Positions 8,401-15,290 of a stretch of DNA of 16,847 nt are shown piece after piece. Within the stretch, counting starts at the first letter, position 1, and the number at the start of each line of letters is the position of its first letter. Position numbers and translations under genes: made by a program. The stretch is from an uncultured Pseudomonadales bacterium (GTDB lineage: Bacteria; Pseudomonadota; Gammaproteobacteria; Pseudomonadales; Cellvibrionaceae): assembly GCA_938048505.1 (NCBI GenBank), contig CALIUX010000009.1:1-16847 (forward strand). Reading direction: 5' to 3'. The notes beneath the pieces are model-generated. The model did not search any database and had not been told where the DNA came from. It saw only the letters and a list, made by a program, of their open reading frames with translations.

Positions 8401-9561
8401 AGTCCCGCCTGGACTCAACGCTTTTTGAACTTTATCGAGCTGAGGGCTCAGCTTCAACACATTCAGCACTTGAGACCAAGCGGTAATATCCAACTCACGA
8501 ATACGCACGCTAGCAGGCTTATTCAAACTGGCTTCAAGTGCTATATCTAAAGGCGGGATGTTGGCATCAGGCCAATTCAATGCAAACTGCTTAAGATGTA
8601 ACGCTAAACCCGCTTGCCTTTGCCATCGACCTTGATATTCAAACTGCGGGATCGCCGGGGAACTGTTACCCGCAGGCAATTTAATCGGCAAGCCAGAGGC
8701 TTGTGCATGGCCGCTAAAGTGTAGGCCTTTTGCCATAGATCCATCAAACCATAAGCGCAAGTCCATGCGACTACCATCGCTCCATAAACCCGGTTCAATA
8801 TCTAAGTTTTTTAAGCCCGATGCAGCAACCACTTTTTGTAAAGGAAAGGCCGCTAAGTCAAGGTAGCCTTGAGCATGAAAACGCTCTTCATCGCGTGGAT
8901 CACCAATACCCTCAACCACCAGCTGCAACGCATTCAGATCATCATCAACATCCACTGTTGCTTTAAGACGGTGAAAATTTGCATCATTTTCAAGACTTAC
9001 AACCGGAACCTGCAACGCAGCAAAATGCCCAGTACGAAAACGAAACGCCAACTGGGTATCAATCAAATCTAAACGTCGACCAAATAAAAACACATCTAAA
9101 GGGTCATCAATGGTGATGCGTTTTTTCGACGATGATTGCGCCAAGCCCGCTACACGCCAAGTCCCTTGCTGTGTTTGCCTGAACTCGGCATTGAGACCTT
9201 TAAAATGTAATTGTCCAAACGCGCTGCGCCAATCCTTCAGCAACATCAGCAAATTTAATTCAACTTCGAAATGGCGAATCGATACTTGATCACCACTGCC
9301 ATCGCTGGAAAGTGTCACCTCTTTAAGCGCAATATGCGGGCGCATGCCTTCCCACCGCCCACTAATATGGCCTACATTAATCGACGCATTCAAATGGCTC
9401 GATAAAAGCCGTTCAATGGACGGTTTATAGTCATCTAAGTGAGGGAAAAGCAGCCGCCCGAGCTGTACCACTAGCGCAACAGCAATAATGAGGGCAATAA
9501 CCGTGCCCCAAAACAGCTTAACGCCCGTTTTTAAGGTCTTACGGGAGGAAAATTTCAACAA
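5461..9561 (-). CDS. yhdP: YhdP family AsmA-like envelope protein
   Basis: YhdP is a large inner-membrane-anchored AsmA-like protein; with TamB and YdbH in E. coli it supports phospholipid movement to the outer membrane. This 1366-residue product has one N-terminal membrane anchor (about residues 15-35), then the conserved GRWEGMRPHIAL (68-79), a very long beta-rich periplasmic region, and the typical C-terminal end with a Gly/Ala-rich hydrophobic stretch (about 1293-1312) and GPWDKPKFS near 1333-1341. It is somewhat longer than the E. coli protein. Position after rng matches E. coli and Pseudomonas. There is no ATG in frame near the start: the frame opens after a TAA at 9574-9576 and offers TTG at 9561 and again at 9558, with only a weak GAG site upstream. 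The start is therefore uncertain by a few codons, but the membrane anchor is intact. Confidence 0.93.
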   Translation of the reverse strand: MLKFSSRKTLKTGVKLFWGTVIALIIAVALVVQLGRLLFPHLDDYKPSIERLLSSHLNASINVGHISGRWEGMRPHIALKEVTLSSDGSGDQVSIRHFEVELNLLMLLKDWRSAFGQLHFKGLNAEFRQTQQGTWRVAGLAQSSSKKRITIDDPLDVFLFGRRLDLIDTQLAFRFRTGHFAALQVPVVSLENDANFHRLKATVDVDDDLNALQLVVEGIGDPRDEERFHAQGYLDLAAFPLQKVVAASGLKNLDIEPGLWSDGSRMDLRLWFDGSMAKGLHFSGHAQASGLPIKLPAGNSSPAIPQFEYQGRWQRQAGLALHLKQFALNWPDANIPPLDIALEASLNKPASVRIRELDITAWSQVLNVLKLSPQLDKVQKALSPGGTLRNIGVVMTTPEEGYFQLQGNLSEGAVNSWRGAPKVRHAAGYVEASAMQGRLVLAAEEAFLMHFPVLYKSPLEFDEAVGEVAWFVDLPDKMVHITSGLLNLKGESGEGSGYLYLSLPLKKIPGREPEMTLAVGMRESFARYHETFVPKTIPKPLYKWLGESIQGGELSNSGFYYRGSLLKKPRTPRSLQVSLGLERGQLAYHKEWPALQHVKATLLLDDFDLRISLDSAELLGNRLSQADLSLTQTAQGKNALAITGNIEGDTKDALALLRNSPIEKVAGKGLSQLEMSRGSYRGNVALIVPVEGDPNAGKQVVSVDLEQAQLSLPDVRLSIDQLNGHLVYDSDYGLRADALTASLWGRPFNASLSTLQESAGRILNLQYDGRLATEQFKQWLSRPLLHYVSGDPQISGTLRLPFGHKSQALELTAYSNLQGTTFDFPEPLGKSSQNRAPLDIYFQQAFKTSESRLKVYYDDMLNADLLLNNSGLYGLDVAIDKPARAKPNTMHFHGELDQLDAVPWARFISEYLDALSQKSREQSSSVALAGEVILHGQASSRRKDVSPSLPLLSIDLKARQTALGDLILDDLVLTGQESSTSWLFNAHSSLGNIAYERFRDGQPSVLRAKSLMFPEASVDEASLERASNQQVTKERQSIFDNITLENIEPMDVQIDQLKVGDKLWGNIAFDFRPEPKAFVAKRIRGNIKGISSTDSFLALYKQGIHPVPNQKDSQKYPESTQAVLQKESGSWQTTFDGILTTGDLGEVLLAFDLPKSLTSTSAKFDTRLYWSGYPDEVGLDALMGSVDAYIKKGQFLAGQEQGDTDFLKLLALFNFDTLMRRLKLDFSDLNSDGLSYDSVKGTLQFKQGIVELPHESPLIVDTSSADITLKGDVDLMQKTIDSHLAATLPITGNLAVAAALAAGLPVAMGVYVVGKIFEDQVDDLTRVKYNVRGPWDKPKFSVDNISGVGNRQKKPSNREVDASQGN

Positions 9562-9646
9562 AGCATTCTCAGGTTACAACAACGTATACCGTTTCTTATG
9601 TGTTTTTATTATGAGCGGTCTATGGCACGTTAAGTCATGCCACATT

Positions 9647-9678
9647 AGATGTACTAGCTCAGAGATGTACTAGCTCAG
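9647..9678. repeat. Perfect 16-bp tandem duplication at the rng stop codon
   Basis: AGATGTACTAGCTCAG occurs twice in a row (9647-9662 and 9663-9678) without a mismatch. The copy nearer rng carries the gene's TGA stop (9675-9677), so the duplication copies the stop region into the 3' untranslated spacer before yhdP. Confidence 0.9.
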
Positions 9679-11153
9679 ACTAGCACGATGTCATATTGTT
9701 CTTGATTGTAAATAGCTTCAACTTGAAACTGAATAGAACGCCCGATAAACAACTCTAATTCTGCGACATTATCCGACTCTTCATCCAATAAGCGATCAAT
9801 CACAACTTGTGAGGCCAGCACTAACAATTTGGTCTCATCATAGGCGCGTGCTTCACGTAGGATTTCACGAAAGATTTCGTAACAAACCGTTTCGGGTGAT
9901 TTGAGTAAACCCCTGCCATCGCAGACAGGGCAAGGGTTACAAAGCAGTTGCCCCAAGGATTCACTGGTCCGCTTACGGGTCATCTCCACTAGCCCAAGTT
10001 GCGAAACACCCATGACGTTTGTTTTAGCACGATCTCGCTCTAAATGCCGCTCAAGGGTACGCAAGACTTGCCGCTGATGCTCTTCATCTAACATATCGAT
10101 GAAGTCGAGGATAATAATCCCCCCAAGGTTGCGTAAACGCAATTGGCGTGCAATAGCCGAAGCAGCCTCAAGGTTTGTTTTGAAGATGGTTTCTTCTAAT
10201 GTGCGATGTCCAACAAAAGCGCCTGTATTCACGTCGATCGTCGACATGGCTTCTGTCTGTTCGATAATGAGGTATCCGCCCGATTTGAGTGGTACGCGTT
10301 TATCGAGTGCTTTTTTTAACTCATCCTCAACGCCATAGAGGTCAAAAATAGGCCTTGGGCCAGGGTAATGCTCAATACGGCCACCGATCTCTGGGGCATA
10401 ATACTGGGCAAAGCTTTCCATTTTTTGTAAGGACTCGCGCGAATCAATACGCACCTTCTCTAATGAAGGCTGCATCAAGTCACGCACGGTACGCATGTAA
10501 AGCGGCAGATCTTCATATATCAAAGCAGGTGCTTTCGCTTTTTTGATTTTATCTGCCAGGTTATGCCATAACTTGTAGACAAACGGGATATCAACTTGAA
10601 GCTCTTCGAGTGAAGCGCCTTCAGCAGCGGTACGCACAATGAAGCCGCCGCCATACTCTTCTTGGTAATCTTTCGTCATATCCGAGACCGCTTGTTTTAA
10701 ACGCTCTCGCTCTTGTATCTCTTCGATTCGTGTTGATACGCCCACATGCGTGCTATTGGGCATATACACCAAATAACGTGCTGATACGGATATATGCGTT
10801 GTCAGTCTAGCGCCTTTTGTGCTGATAGGATCTTTGGTGACTTGCACTAAAACCTTTTGTCCTTCTCGCAAAAGGCTTCGAATATCAGATGCTTCATTGC
10901 CTTTAGGCTCCAAGCCTTCATCACCGGCCTCAGAAATATCGCCGGCATGAATAAAGCCCGCACGCTCTAGACCAATATCGACAAAAGCGGCCTGCATACC
11001 GGGTAAAACACGTACCACTTTACCCGCATAGATATTGCCGACAATACCACGCTTTTGGGCGCGCTCAATGTAAATCTCTTGTACAACACCATTTTCAACC
11101 AATGCAGCTCGGGTTTCTGTCGGACCAAAGTTAACCAGTATTTCATCTCTCAC
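9675..11153 (-). CDS. rng: Ribonuclease G
   Basis: RNase G is the RNase E-like endoribonuclease that matures the 5' end of 16S rRNA and cuts some mRNAs. The 492-residue chain matches the family length (about 489). An S1 RNA-binding domain covers roughly 35-125 (GNIYAGKVVRVLPGMQAAFVD). The catalytic region shows STIDVNTGAFVG with Asp307 and IIILDFIDM with Asp350, the likely metal ligands, and the zinc-link CPVCDGRG with Cys408 and Cys411. It ends QYDIVLV without the long RNase E tail, which separates it from Rne. The start is GTG at 11153, with GGAG seven bases upstream on the minus strand. It lies in the conserved maf-rng-yhdP order, 113 bases before yhdP. Confidence 0.97.
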   Translation of the reverse strand: MRDEILVNFGPTETRAALVENGVVQEIYIERAQKRGIVGNIYAGKVVRVLPGMQAAFVDIGLERAGFIHAGDISEAGDEGLEPKGNEASDIRSLLREGQKVLVQVTKDPISTKGARLTTHISVSARYLVYMPNSTHVGVSTRIEEIQERERLKQAVSDMTKDYQEEYGGGFIVRTAAEGASLEELQVDIPFVYKLWHNLADKIKKAKAPALIYEDLPLYMRTVRDLMQPSLEKVRIDSRESLQKMESFAQYYAPEIGGRIEHYPGPRPIFDLYGVEDELKKALDKRVPLKSGGYLIIEQTEAMSTIDVNTGAFVGHRTLEETIFKTNLEAASAIARQLRLRNLGGIIILDFIDMLDEEHQRQVLRTLERHLERDRAKTNVMGVSQLGLVEMTRKRTSESLGQLLCNPCPVCDGRGLLKSPETVCYEIFREILREARAYDETKLLVLASQVVIDRLLDEESDNVAELELFIGRSIQFQVEAIYNQEQYDIVLV

Positions 11154-11168
11154 GGCAGAGCTCCAACG

Positions 11169-11267
11169 CTAATAAATGGGGGTAGCACAATCATTATTTT
11201 CTAAACATTCTACTATTTTTGCCATGGAATACTTTTCATCCAATGTATGTTTGCTATTCAGACTCAT
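11169..11267 (-). CDS. Small open frame between maf and rng (doubtful)
   Basis: In the 142-base gap a minus-strand frame runs from ATG at 11267 to TAG at 11169-11171 and would encode 32 residues, starting MSLNSKHTLDEKYSMAKIV. It is hydrophilic, with two cysteines near the end, and no ribosome site of quality precedes it. It ends 15 bases before the rng start, so it could couple translation into rng. I do not recognise it, and it may be chance. Confidence 0.2.
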   Translation of the reverse strand: MSLNSKHTLDEKYSMAKIVECLENNDCATPIY

Positions 11268-11295
11268 GCTGACTGGCCAAATGTAGAGCCAAAAA

Positions 11296-11961
11296 CTAAG
11301 AGGCTTGCCAATAGGGGATATTAAATTTGGCCAAAAGCTGTTGTGTTTGCGCGACAGGTAACCCCATTACCGCAGAATAACTGCCCTCTAAGTGTTCAAC
11401 AAAAACACCTCCAAATCCCTGAATGCCATACCCTCCAGCCTTATCACGCGGCTCACCTGTGGCCCAGTACGCGGCCATTTCTGCCTCGGTTATCGAACGA
11501 AACCGCACATGACTAGTGACGGATATCGATTCACGCTGCATAACCGCTTGCATCCCGTTAGCGGCACCATTGAGAGCAGCTCCATTGTTTAGAGACACTC
11601 CATTAGGGGCCTGCTCAGTAGACACTAATACAACGGAAACCGCTGTATGCACACTATGCGTACGGCCACTCAGTAAGCTTAGCATCTGCGCTGCGTGAGC
11701 TTGATCACGAGGCTTTTCAAGCACACGGCCCTCACATTCCACAATCGTATCCGACCCGATAACCGGTTGGGAGGGTTTGAGTCGCGCACCTGCGCAGGCT
11801 TTTTCGTGGCTTAAGCGCAATACATAGTCTAAGGGAGATTCTTCGCTTTTGCGTACTTCTGGTACATCAATCTTCAGTACATCAAATGGGACACCTATTT
11901 GGCTTAGCAATTCCGCTCGGCGAGGAGACTGAGAAGCCAGATAAACAGCAGAATGAGACAA
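11296..11961 (-). CDS. maf: Maf family nucleoside triphosphate pyrophosphatase (YhdE type)
   Basis: Maf proteins hydrolyse nucleoside triphosphates to monophosphates; the YhdE branch found in this gene order prefers dTTP and UTP. Visible motifs are LASQSPRRAELL (8-19), GSDTIV with the catalytic Asp71, EKPRD (82-86) and DKAGGYGIQG (173-182) followed by GSYSAVMGLP. From TTG at 11961 the product has 221 residues, longer than the usual 190-200 because of an Asn/Gly/Ala-rich insertion at about 115-144. AAGGGG stands six bases before this TTG, so I chose it; a second TTG at 11967 abuts the same site. The frame also continues without a stop to an ATG at 12171, eleven bases after mreD, which would add 70 odd-looking residues. 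The function is firm; the start is not. Confidence 0.9.
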   Translation of the reverse strand: MSHSAVYLASQSPRRAELLSQIGVPFDVLKIDVPEVRKSEESPLDYVLRLSHEKACAGARLKPSQPVIGSDTIVECEGRVLEKPRDQAHAAQMLSLLSGRTHSVHTAVSVVLVSTEQAPNGVSLNNGAALNGAANGMQAVMQRESISVTSHVRFRSITEAEMAAYWATGEPRDKAGGYGIQGFGGVFVEHLEGSYSAVMGLPVAQTQQLLAKFNIPYWQAS

Positions 11962-11967
11962 CGACAA

Positions 11968-11973
11968 CCCCTT
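11968..11973 (-). promoter_or_regulatory. Ribosome binding site deciding the maf TTG start
   Basis: Read on the minus strand this is AAGGGG, six bases before the TTG at 11961. It is the best ribosome site near the start of the conserved Maf domain and is the main reason for preferring the TTG over the far upstream ATG. Confidence 0.5.
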
Positions 11974-12079
11974 ATTGGTCAGATCTGTAAAGCATATCGA
12001 GTCAATGACTAGAGCTGAATGCCCTACATATAATGCTCTACATCCACAGAATACATGACAGGCAAATAATGAATAATAG

Positions 12080-12115
12080 CAGTGATCATAACAGTCATCG
12101 TTACAGTGATGATCA
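12080..12115. repeat. Three imperfect 12-bp tandem repeats
   Basis: CAGTGATCATAA, CAGTCATCGTTA and CAGTGATGATCA follow each other at 12080, 12092 and 12104. The block also begins and ends with TGATCAT / ATGATCA, a 7-bp inverted repeat, so it could fold. It lies between mreD and the conserved part of maf. The period of 12 keeps the reading frame of the maf upstream extension. Confidence 0.6.
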
Positions 12116-12182
12116 GAATAGTTAATAAAAATAGAGAGAACAAAGAAGAGATCGTGAGGAGCAACGTTCATTCATTCCGTCA

Positions 12183-12665
12183 TCAGCCATGCCAAACCAT
12201 ACGTGAAGGTTTCAATATCACCACTAAGATAGGCCAGCAAAGAGAGGTGACCAAGGTAGGCAAAATAATCATCTCAAGTGGAATATGATAGCCCGCGAGC
12301 CCATGCACCCAATTGACAAAAACCTGGTGAATACCCACCAATATGAAGACCCATAGCATTTGCTGGCCTAACTGATAACTGCGCAAGCGCTGATAGGCAC
12401 ACAAACAAATATAAGCGATGAACGCTAGGCCCATAGCATGCGCACCCCATACACCTGTGACAACAATATCGTAGATCAGGCCAAGACCCCATGCATACAC
12501 AACACCAAATCGATAAGGCGAATACACAGACCAAAAAACGCAGAGCAGCACCAAAAACTCTGGCCGAAGTAACGCATAGTGCGAAGGGAGTGGCATGACA
12601 TGCAGGAGTAACGCTAAGAATGTGCAGGCAATAAACCAACCATTGCGCCCAACCAGCAAAGCCAT
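12183..12665 (-). CDS. mreD: Rod shape-determining protein MreD
   Basis: MreD is the small integral inner-membrane partner of MreB and MreC in the elongasome that directs side-wall peptidoglycan synthesis. The 160-residue product matches the family length (162 in E. coli) and is strongly hydrophobic, with about five membrane segments separated by short polar loops; the pattern GLIYDIVVTGVWGAHAMGL in the middle is typical. The ATG at 12665 lies two bases after the mreC stop, as expected for a coupled operon; AAGG is 12 or so bases upstream, inside the mreC end. The identification rests on hydrophobicity, length and position as well as the central motif. Confidence 0.95.
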   Translation of the reverse strand: MALLVGRNGWFIACTFLALLLHVMPLPSHYALLRPEFLVLLCVFWSVYSPYRFGVVYAWGLGLIYDIVVTGVWGAHAMGLAFIAYICLCAYQRLRSYQLGQQMLWVFILVGIHQVFVNWVHGLAGYHIPLEMIILPTLVTSLCWPILVVILKPSRMVWHG

Positions 12666-12667
12666 GA

Positions 12668-13513
12668 TTAAAGACCGCCTTCAATCGAGGGCAACTCTTG
12701 AGCAAAGACTAACAGCACATGCCGGTTACGATTAAGCTGGGCCTTAGGCACTGCAACAACATCAACAAAAGGACGCCCAGGGTCATGGGTAATATTTTGC
12801 ACGGTTGCAACGGGGTAGCCCGCAGGGTAAATACTGCCTAAGCCTGAGCTCACCAAGAGATCGCCTTCACGAATATCAAGGGTGCTAGGCACATGGCGAA
12901 GACCTAGCTCATAAACACTCCCCCTACCCTGAGCAATAAGGCGCTCACCATTGCGGTTGATTTGCACGGGAATAGCATGGCTGGAATCTGAAATAAGCAA
13001 AACAGTACTATTGGCACGCCCAACATTTACCACTTGGCCAATCAGACCCGTCGCATCAACAACCGGCTGGCCAATATAGAGGCCATCTTCTTCGCCCCGG
13101 TTAATAAATACTTTATGTGAGCGAGGGTCGGGGGCAACACCAATTAAATCAGCCACTAAGACACGCTGGTTAATATTATCGGCAGAGTTGAGAAGCTGAC
13201 GCAGCCGAGTATTTTCGGCGGTCAGAAAAGCCAATTGCTGCAGTTTTCGCTGGTGAACAAGGAGTTCACTACGTAATGCTTCATTATCCTTAATAAGGTC
13301 ATCACGGCTCATCAAACGCATTTGCAGCCATGTTTTGAGGTGACGAGGGAAATTTGTCACCTCATAAACAGGGGCAATAAATGAGATAGCCTGATTTCGA
13401 GCACCCTGCAAATGCGGCGTAAAGATAAACAGGCCGATCAAAATGGCCGATACCACAAATAGGACCGCCATTTTCGCACCGAGCGATGGCCCTTTTGTAA
13501 ACAGCAGCTTAAT
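12668..13513 (-). CDS. mreC: Cell shape-determining protein MreC (apparent ATT start)
   Basis: MreC is a bitopic inner-membrane protein whose periplasmic part binds penicillin-binding proteins and other elongasome members. From 13513 the chain is 281 residues: a short cytoplasmic tail with KGPSLG, a membrane helix (about 16-32), a coiled coil (about 69-111) and the beta-rich MreC domain with SSGLGSIYPAGYPVA. The first in-frame ATG is at 13471, but the family-typical KLLFTKGPSLGAK lies upstream of it in the same frame, which is closed by a TAG at 13526-13528. The codon at the expected first position is ATT (13511-13513), with AGGGG eight bases before it. I therefore place the start there. The alternative is ATG 13471 (267 residues), which would remove the conserved tail, or CTG at 13507 or 13504. 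The gene is certain; the start needs proof. Confidence 0.9.
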   Translation of the reverse strand: MKLLFTKGPSLGAKMAVLFVVSAILIGLFIFTPHLQGARNQAISFIAPVYEVTNFPRHLKTWLQMRLMSRDDLIKDNEALRSELLVHQRKLQQLAFLTAENTRLRQLLNSADNINQRVLVADLIGVAPDPRSHKVFINRGEEDGLYIGQPVVDATGLIGQVVNVGRANSTVLLISDSSHAIPVQINRNGERLIAQGRGSVYELGLRHVPSTLDIREGDLLVSSGLGSIYPAGYPVATVQNITHDPGRPFVDVVAVPKAQLNRNRHVLLVFAQELPSIEGGL

Positions 13514-13521
13514 AGTTCTAA

Positions 13522-13526
13522 CCCCT
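13522..13526 (-). promoter_or_regulatory. Ribosome binding site for the proposed mreC ATT start
   Basis: Read on the minus strand this is AGGGG, eight bases before the ATT at 13513. It overlaps the in-frame TAG, so it cannot serve an earlier start. Before the ATG at 13471 only a weak GGTG is seen. Confidence 0.5.
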
Positions 13527-13634
13527 AGCGAGCCATAAGACTATTTGCACATCCAGCAAACCCATTCAGTGAACAATATTCAGTCATGAAATACACTAAT
13601 GGTCGTGTTGTGTAACATTGAAGATAGCATAGTA

Positions 13635-14681
<1,047 letters not shown>

Positions 14682-14695
14682 TCAATTAAGTTGCT

Positions 14696-14712
14696 GGAGT
14701 TAGCTCAACTCC
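14696..14712. repeat. Hairpin in the mreB leader
   Basis: GGAGTT and AACTCC form a perfect 6-bp stem with a 5-base loop, about 33 bases upstream of the mreB ATG. It contains an anti-Shine-Dalgarno-like and a Shine-Dalgarno-like arm but is not at ribosome-site distance from the start. A role in the mreB leader transcript is only possible. Confidence 0.35.
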
Positions 14713-14804
14713 ATTCAATAAAAAGAAACTGTGCAGGCTACGGCTGTTAGAAGTCGCTTACCCTAATAATGAGGGGCACTCTAGCAATGCAAGGGATTTA
14801 GAGC

Positions 14805-14844
14805 AAGGCGCAAATGTGGTAACTTAACGCGCCTTTTATTTTTT
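14805..14844 (+). terminator. Terminator-like hairpin upstream of gatC
   Basis: AAGGCGC (14805-14811) pairs with GCGCCTT (14829-14835) around a 17-base loop, followed on the plus strand by a run of T interrupted once (to 14844). No plus-strand gene precedes it, so it would either end a short transcript started in this gap or attenuate gatC transcription if the promoter lies upstream. Confidence 0.4.
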
Positions 14845-14975
14845 GGGTATTTGCTAAAGCAGCGGTGAGAAGTCGAGCCGGCCATCAAGGACCTTGCTTA
14901 AACCTTATCATTTAGCAAAACCCTCTCATTTTTTTACATTCACCCAGGACAAAGATCCTGCAAGCGGAGACATTC

Positions 14976-15257
14976 GTGAACCGAGATGAAATACAAAAAC
15001 TCGCCAAGCTCGCACGCTTGACCATAGCCGAGTCGCAAGCAGATGAAGTGGCAACCAGCATAGGCAATGTGCTCAATTTAGTTGATCAACTTGCTGCTGC
15101 CGATACCGATAATGTCGCGCCTATGGCTCACCCTTTAGATGCCGTACAAGTCTTGCGCCCTGATGAGGTGACAGAACCTGATGTACGCGAAAAAATGCAG
15201 GCTATTTCACCCGCCACACAAGATGGCCTCTTTCTTGTGCCCAAAGTGATTGATTAA
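14976..15257 (+). CDS. gatC: Asp-tRNA(Asn)/Glu-tRNA(Gln) amidotransferase subunit C
   Basis: GatC is the small subunit that wraps around and stabilises the GatA-GatB complex, which converts mischarged Glu-tRNA(Gln) or Asp-tRNA(Asn) to the amidated forms. The 93-residue product has the family length and the typical pattern IQKLAKLARL near the N-terminus, a central MAHPLD (50-55) and an ending GLFLVPKVID. The start is GTG at 14976 with GGAGA five bases upstream. It is the first gene of the gatC-gatA-gatB operon, 33 bases before gatA. Confidence 0.96.
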   Translation: MNRDEIQKLAKLARLTIAESQADEVATSIGNVLNLVDQLAAADTDNVAPMAHPLDAVQVLRPDEVTEPDVREKMQAISPATQDGLFLVPKVID

Positions 15258-15290
15258 TACTCGCATCGACTTACGAATTGGAATTTTCTC

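Noticed and set aside
9606..9646. Possible terminator or promoter in the rng-yhdP gap (TGGCA/TGCCA arms, CATAAT hexamer)
   Set aside because: The stem is only 5 bp with a 10-base loop and no T run, and no -35 element stands at a proper distance from CATAAT.
12274..12705. 143-codon minus-strand frame overlapping mreD and mreC
   Set aside because: Out of frame with mreD, which matches its family in length and hydrophobicity; Cys-rich composition is that of a shadow.
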